Source: Lentisphaerota bacterium
GTDB taxonomy: Bacteria; Verrucomicrobiota; Lentisphaeria; Victivallales; Victivallaceae
Direction: 5' to 3'
Assembly: GCA_015061725.1 (NCBI GenBank)
Contig: SUVX01000014.1
Coordinates: 1 to 61,001 of the forward strand
DNA: 61,001 nt
Shown: in pieces, positions 58,496 through 61,001 of the stretch
Position numbering within the stretch: the first letter of the stretch is position 1
How the letters are laid out: the number at the start of each line of letters is the position of its first letter
Position numbers and translations under genes: made by a program
The notes under the pieces: model-generated
What the model was told of the DNA's origin: nothing
The model's input: the letters and a program-made list of their open reading frames with translations, nothing else
The model's database searches: none

Positions 58496-60309
58496 TTTTT
58501 ACCATCCAAATGTACCCGGTAGGAATATGCACTATCTTTTTCATCGGGCTTTTCGCCTTTATGCGTGTGGCTGAAAATCCGGAATCCCTCTCGTGTTTTC
58601 TCATACATCAAAGGTTTGTGATCCAGTTTTGCCAGCGGTATCTGGGTGAGAAAAGAGAGAGCTTCCGGCAGTTTTCCGTGTTGTTTCCGGTATTCCATAA
58701 CCTCGGCGGCAAGAAGTGCCATCTGGTGGACATCGCGCATCCGGTCGATTCGCACGAGAACTTCACTCAAGGCCGGTGCGACCTGTGAAGCAATAGAATG
58801 TTCTGCACAAAGAGAGTCGTAATTTAAATACGCCATTTTTTTCTTTTCCAGACCGGAAAGATCGTCCCGGTAAAGCAGTGAGTTGATTTTCAGATAATAA
58901 TTCAAAGTAAAAAGATAATCCCGTTTGATATTCATTTTTACAAACAATGGAGCAAATTTTTGATAAAATTTCCAAAATGTTTTTGTAGAGGAGGGAATTT
59001 CCAAACTTTGAATACCCTCTGCTGATGCATTCTTAAGGCGATTTACAAATTCTTCCGACATGGCGTTTTCGCTGGCGAATGTTTCGGAATATTGCTTGCT
59101 CCAATCGGGGGATTTTCCAATGAGTTTTATCATTTCATCTTTGCTGTAAACGCCGCTGGCAATGGCGTAACTCAAGGCATCCAGGCGGAGACTTTCCATT
59201 GCGACGGCATACAGTTTGCCGATCAACGTTTCATTATAAAAACACCACTCGCGGAACTTCAGCATATCCTGATTGCATTTTGCAATCACGGTTCTATCTG
59301 CGGCGTTAGCTCGCATTTCCAATATCCGCAATTTTGCAGCGGTGCGGAAACATTGTAAATCCGGCAGAAGCATACCGGCAACAGGTTCCCCCGGCTCAAC
59401 CCAGTTATAAGAAATTCTCTGCGGTTTGAGTTCAAGCAATTTTTCTGTGGCGATGAATTTATCTGCCTGCGTTTTGCGGAGTTCAGCAAGATATTTTTTT
59501 GCTTCTTCCGGAGTTTGATATTTCTCCATATCAATTTTCATATAAACTTTGCAGAAACTTTTCACCGGCTCTTTATTGATGGAATAGCCGCTGGCATTGC
59601 GTTTTTGCCAATCCGCAACCCCGATGCCGCATTGAGTAACTTTGGCAAGTTCGGATTGACTGCTTTGGATTCGAGTGTAAAAATAAAAATCGCTTGCCAG
59701 CAACACAATACCAAATAATCCGAATCCGAATAACGGATAAACCGCTTTCCGTTGAAAATCTCCTTTTTTACCGATGACACCGATTGCACAAAAAAGCATA
59801 TATGCCACGCCAAAGTGAAAACACCACCACTTTTGCAATGGAGTATCAAGCATATATCCAAGAAAACCAAACACGAAACTCAGCAATATAATCAGCAAAC
59901 CTGCCCAGCGTTTCTTTTTAATTACAATCGGCAACAGCAGGATTCCGGCGAGTTCATACCATACCGCACTGATGAATGCCGGAATTTTCCAGAAACGGCT
60001 TTTTTTCAGATCATTCCGCAGGATGGTATAGAAATTTTTTGCAAAAGTCAAAAATCCGTAAGCATAGATCAAAAGGCAAATTGTGAAAAACAAAAGAGCG
60101 ACCACCGCCCAGACAATGACATTAAAAGTAGAGTCACTTGCCCAATCCGGAGTGATTTTTGCAAAAATCCACAATGACAACGGCAGTATTGCGCCGAAAC
60201 AAATCATCCACGCCAGTCCGAACATCGCACCTGACCGCGGGGACTTCCGCATAAAGAAACGGTAAAAGAATTTTTTGCGTTTATAGTGTTTCAAGGTTTT
60301 ATTTTTCAT
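58492..60309 (-). CDS. Polytopic membrane protein with PVC-type C-terminal domain
   Basis: A 605-aa protein. ATG 60309 (MKNKTLKHYKRKKFFYRFF) is chosen because GGAGG lies 9 nt upstream; the ORF start at 60471 has none. About six helices lie in the first ~220 residues (MFGLAWMICFGAILPLSLWI, VIVWAVVALLFFTICLLIYA, and others). The long C-terminal part is soluble and ends in an EYRKQHGKLPEALSFL segment with GFRIFSHTHKG, a pattern common in PVC membrane proteins (hgKyPesL). The C-terminal ~200 residues are paralogous to the neighbouring gene at 60350. Function unknown. Confidence 0.75.
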   Translation of the reverse strand: MKNKTLKHYKRKKFFYRFFMRKSPRSGAMFGLAWMICFGAILPLSLWIFAKITPDWASDSTFNVIVWAVVALLFFTICLLIYAYGFLTFAKNFYTILRNDLKKSRFWKIPAFISAVWYELAGILLLPIVIKKKRWAGLLIILLSFVFGFLGYMLDTPLQKWWCFHFGVAYMLFCAIGVIGKKGDFQRKAVYPLFGFGLFGIVLLASDFYFYTRIQSSQSELAKVTQCGIGVADWQKRNASGYSINKEPVKSFCKVYMKIDMEKYQTPEEAKKYLAELRKTQADKFIATEKLLELKPQRISYNWVEPGEPVAGMLLPDLQCFRTAAKLRILEMRANAADRTVIAKCNQDMLKFREWCFYNETLIGKLYAVAMESLRLDALSYAIASGVYSKDEMIKLIGKSPDWSKQYSETFASENAMSEEFVNRLKNASAEGIQSLEIPSSTKTFWKFYQKFAPLFVKMNIKRDYLFTLNYYLKINSLLYRDDLSGLEKKKMAYLNYDSLCAEHSIASQVAPALSEVLVRIDRMRDVHQMALLAAEVMEYRKQHGKLPEALSFLTQIPLAKLDHKPLMYEKTREGFRIFSHTHKGEKPDEKDSAYSYRVHLDGKK

Positions 60310-60349
60310 CAGAAGAATCCTCCAAAGTCTCTTCCTCATTTTTCTTTTT

Positions 60350-61001
60350 TCAGTTTTCGACTGTTTTTTCCACCAGGCGAACCGGATAGGAATACGCAAT
60401 ATCTTTTTCATCGGGCTTTTCGCCTTTATGCGTGTGGCTGAAAATCCGGAATCCCTCTCGTGTTTTCTCATACATCAAAGGTTTGTGATCCAACTTTGAC
60501 AGCGGTATCTGGGGGAGAAAAGAGAGATCTTCCGGCAGTTTTCCGTGTTGTTTGCGGTATTCCATAACTTCGGCGGCAAGAAGTGCCATCTTGCGTTTAT
60601 TGGCAAGCGATATATGCCTGTCTGGGGTATAATATGGAACTACCATCCCCGACATATTGAACAAGTTATGTTTGCAAATTTTATCAAAACTCGCAAGCCA
60701 TTTATTTTGATCAAGATGGAGCTGATTTTCTGCACACAGCTTTATGTAATGAGACAACGCAAAACGGTAATCCCGTAAAAATTGAACGTGTTGAACCAAA
60801 GGCATTTTCCGTTTCAAAAAAATTCCCATAAAACTTTCACGAAGAGAGACATCGCGAAGAGAGACCACAACAGGCATTGGATATAAAGTCGCTGGCCAAT
60901 CTGCAAACGCGGTTGCCTCATCGCCGCAGGAAAAACGGCAAAACTTATCCAAGTCTGCTTCTTCGCCAATAAACTGCATTATTTCTGCCTTTGAGTAAAG
61001 C
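60350..61001 (-). CDS. Tandem paralogue of the preceding membrane protein, 5' end outside window
   Basis: Only the C-terminal part is present; the frame stays open to the right edge. It begins LYSKAEIMQFIGEEADLDK, which matches VYSKDEMIKLIGKSPDWSK of the 58492-60309 protein, so the gene continues upstream. The final ~75 residues are close to identical between the two (KMALLAAEVMEYRKQHGKL and MYEKTREGFRIFSHTHKGE), while the stretch between is diverged. ATG 60979 is internal and not the true start. The gap between the two genes is 40 nt. Confidence 0.8.
   Translation of the reverse strand, partial: LYSKAEIMQFIGEEADLDKFCRFSCGDEATAFADWPATLYPMPVVVSLRDVSLRESFMGIFLKRKMPLVQHVQFLRDYRFALSHYIKLCAENQLHLDQNKWLASFDKICKHNLFNMSGMVVPYYTPDRHISLANKRKMALLAAEVMEYRKQHGKLPEDLSFLPQIPLSKLDHKPLMYEKTREGFRIFSHTHKGEKPDEKDIAYSYPVRLVEKTVEN

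Noticed and set aside
1..61001. Riboswitches, rRNA genes, transposases and integrases
   Set aside because: I looked for the usual conserved cores and catalytic motifs and found none; the accessory island has no visible mobility gene.

Overview
The window looks like a chromosome segment of a Lentisphaerota (Victivallales-type) bacterium in the PVC superphylum. The basis is a prepilin-type protein with the [17 protein letters not shown] leader followed by MPALNKAR, a polysaccharide-degradation locus with DUF4838, CE7, PL26/YetA-like and GH36 proteins, and PVC-style paired ECF sigma factors and Ser/Thr kinases. Flanking housekeeping genes have moderately high GC. Roughly 43.8-52.2 kb is clearly AT-richer.

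Layout. 1-4.9 kb (minus): a DNA-metabolism run of ruvB, a coiled-coil zinc-ribbon protein, an AlbA_2 protein and a DinG-type helicase that leaves the window. 5.05-13.7 kb (plus): transketolase with an odd Cys-rich tail, a phosphohexomutase, a NUDIX hydrolase, pyrR-pyrB-pyrC, a HemW-like radical SAM protein and truA. 13.7-14.4 kb: convergent spacer full of hairpins and repeats. 14.5-16.2 kb (minus): rpsA. 16.5-19.0 kb (plus): purA and rodA. 19.0-19.3 kb: copy 1 of an interspersed repeat. 19.3-21.6 kb (minus): grpE-dnaJ-smpB. 21.8-27.0 kb (plus): RdgC-like gene, trmB, tyrS and an RlhA-type U32 protein. 27.1-40.8 kb: carbohydrate locus (a minus-strand DUF4838 protein; on the plus strand a prepilin-like protein, CE7 esterase, two related secreted proteins of which one is a 1,438-aa PL26/YetA-like enzyme, a PHP phosphoesterase and a GH36 alpha-galactosidase). 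It fits pectin or rhamnogalacturonan use. 40.8-42.0 kb (minus): CreD-like membrane protein.

42.1-51.7 kb (minus) is the most unusual part. A tightly spaced series runs from exported FlgT_N/LPP20-like, PDZ-like and Sel1-like proteins, through an FRG-domain protein and a transmembrane Ser/Thr kinase, to an ECF-like sigma factor, a 67-aa zinc-finger anti-sigma candidate and a Sel1 protein. One exported-protein gene is split exactly at a canonical A AAA AAC -1 slippery heptamer. Two others share a nearly identical kilobase. 51.7-53.1 kb holds an inverted repeat, a 44-aa hydrophobic ORF with a strong ribosome binding site, an 8-bp VNTR and copy 2 of the interspersed repeat. 53.2-55.2 kb (plus) carries a second sigma-kinase pair whose genes overlap. 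55.7-57.0 kb has a YkvA-family protein and two small hypotheticals. 57.0-57.7 kb has a dyad array of eight hexamers and a triplicated ~143-bp repeat, then tRNA-Val(GAC). 58.0-61.0 kb (minus) has membrane proteins, two of them tandem paralogues, the last cut by the window edge.

Working idea: the two sigma-kinase cassettes bracket an acquired, envelope-directed accessory island. The carbohydrate locus is a separate, self-contained catabolic unit.
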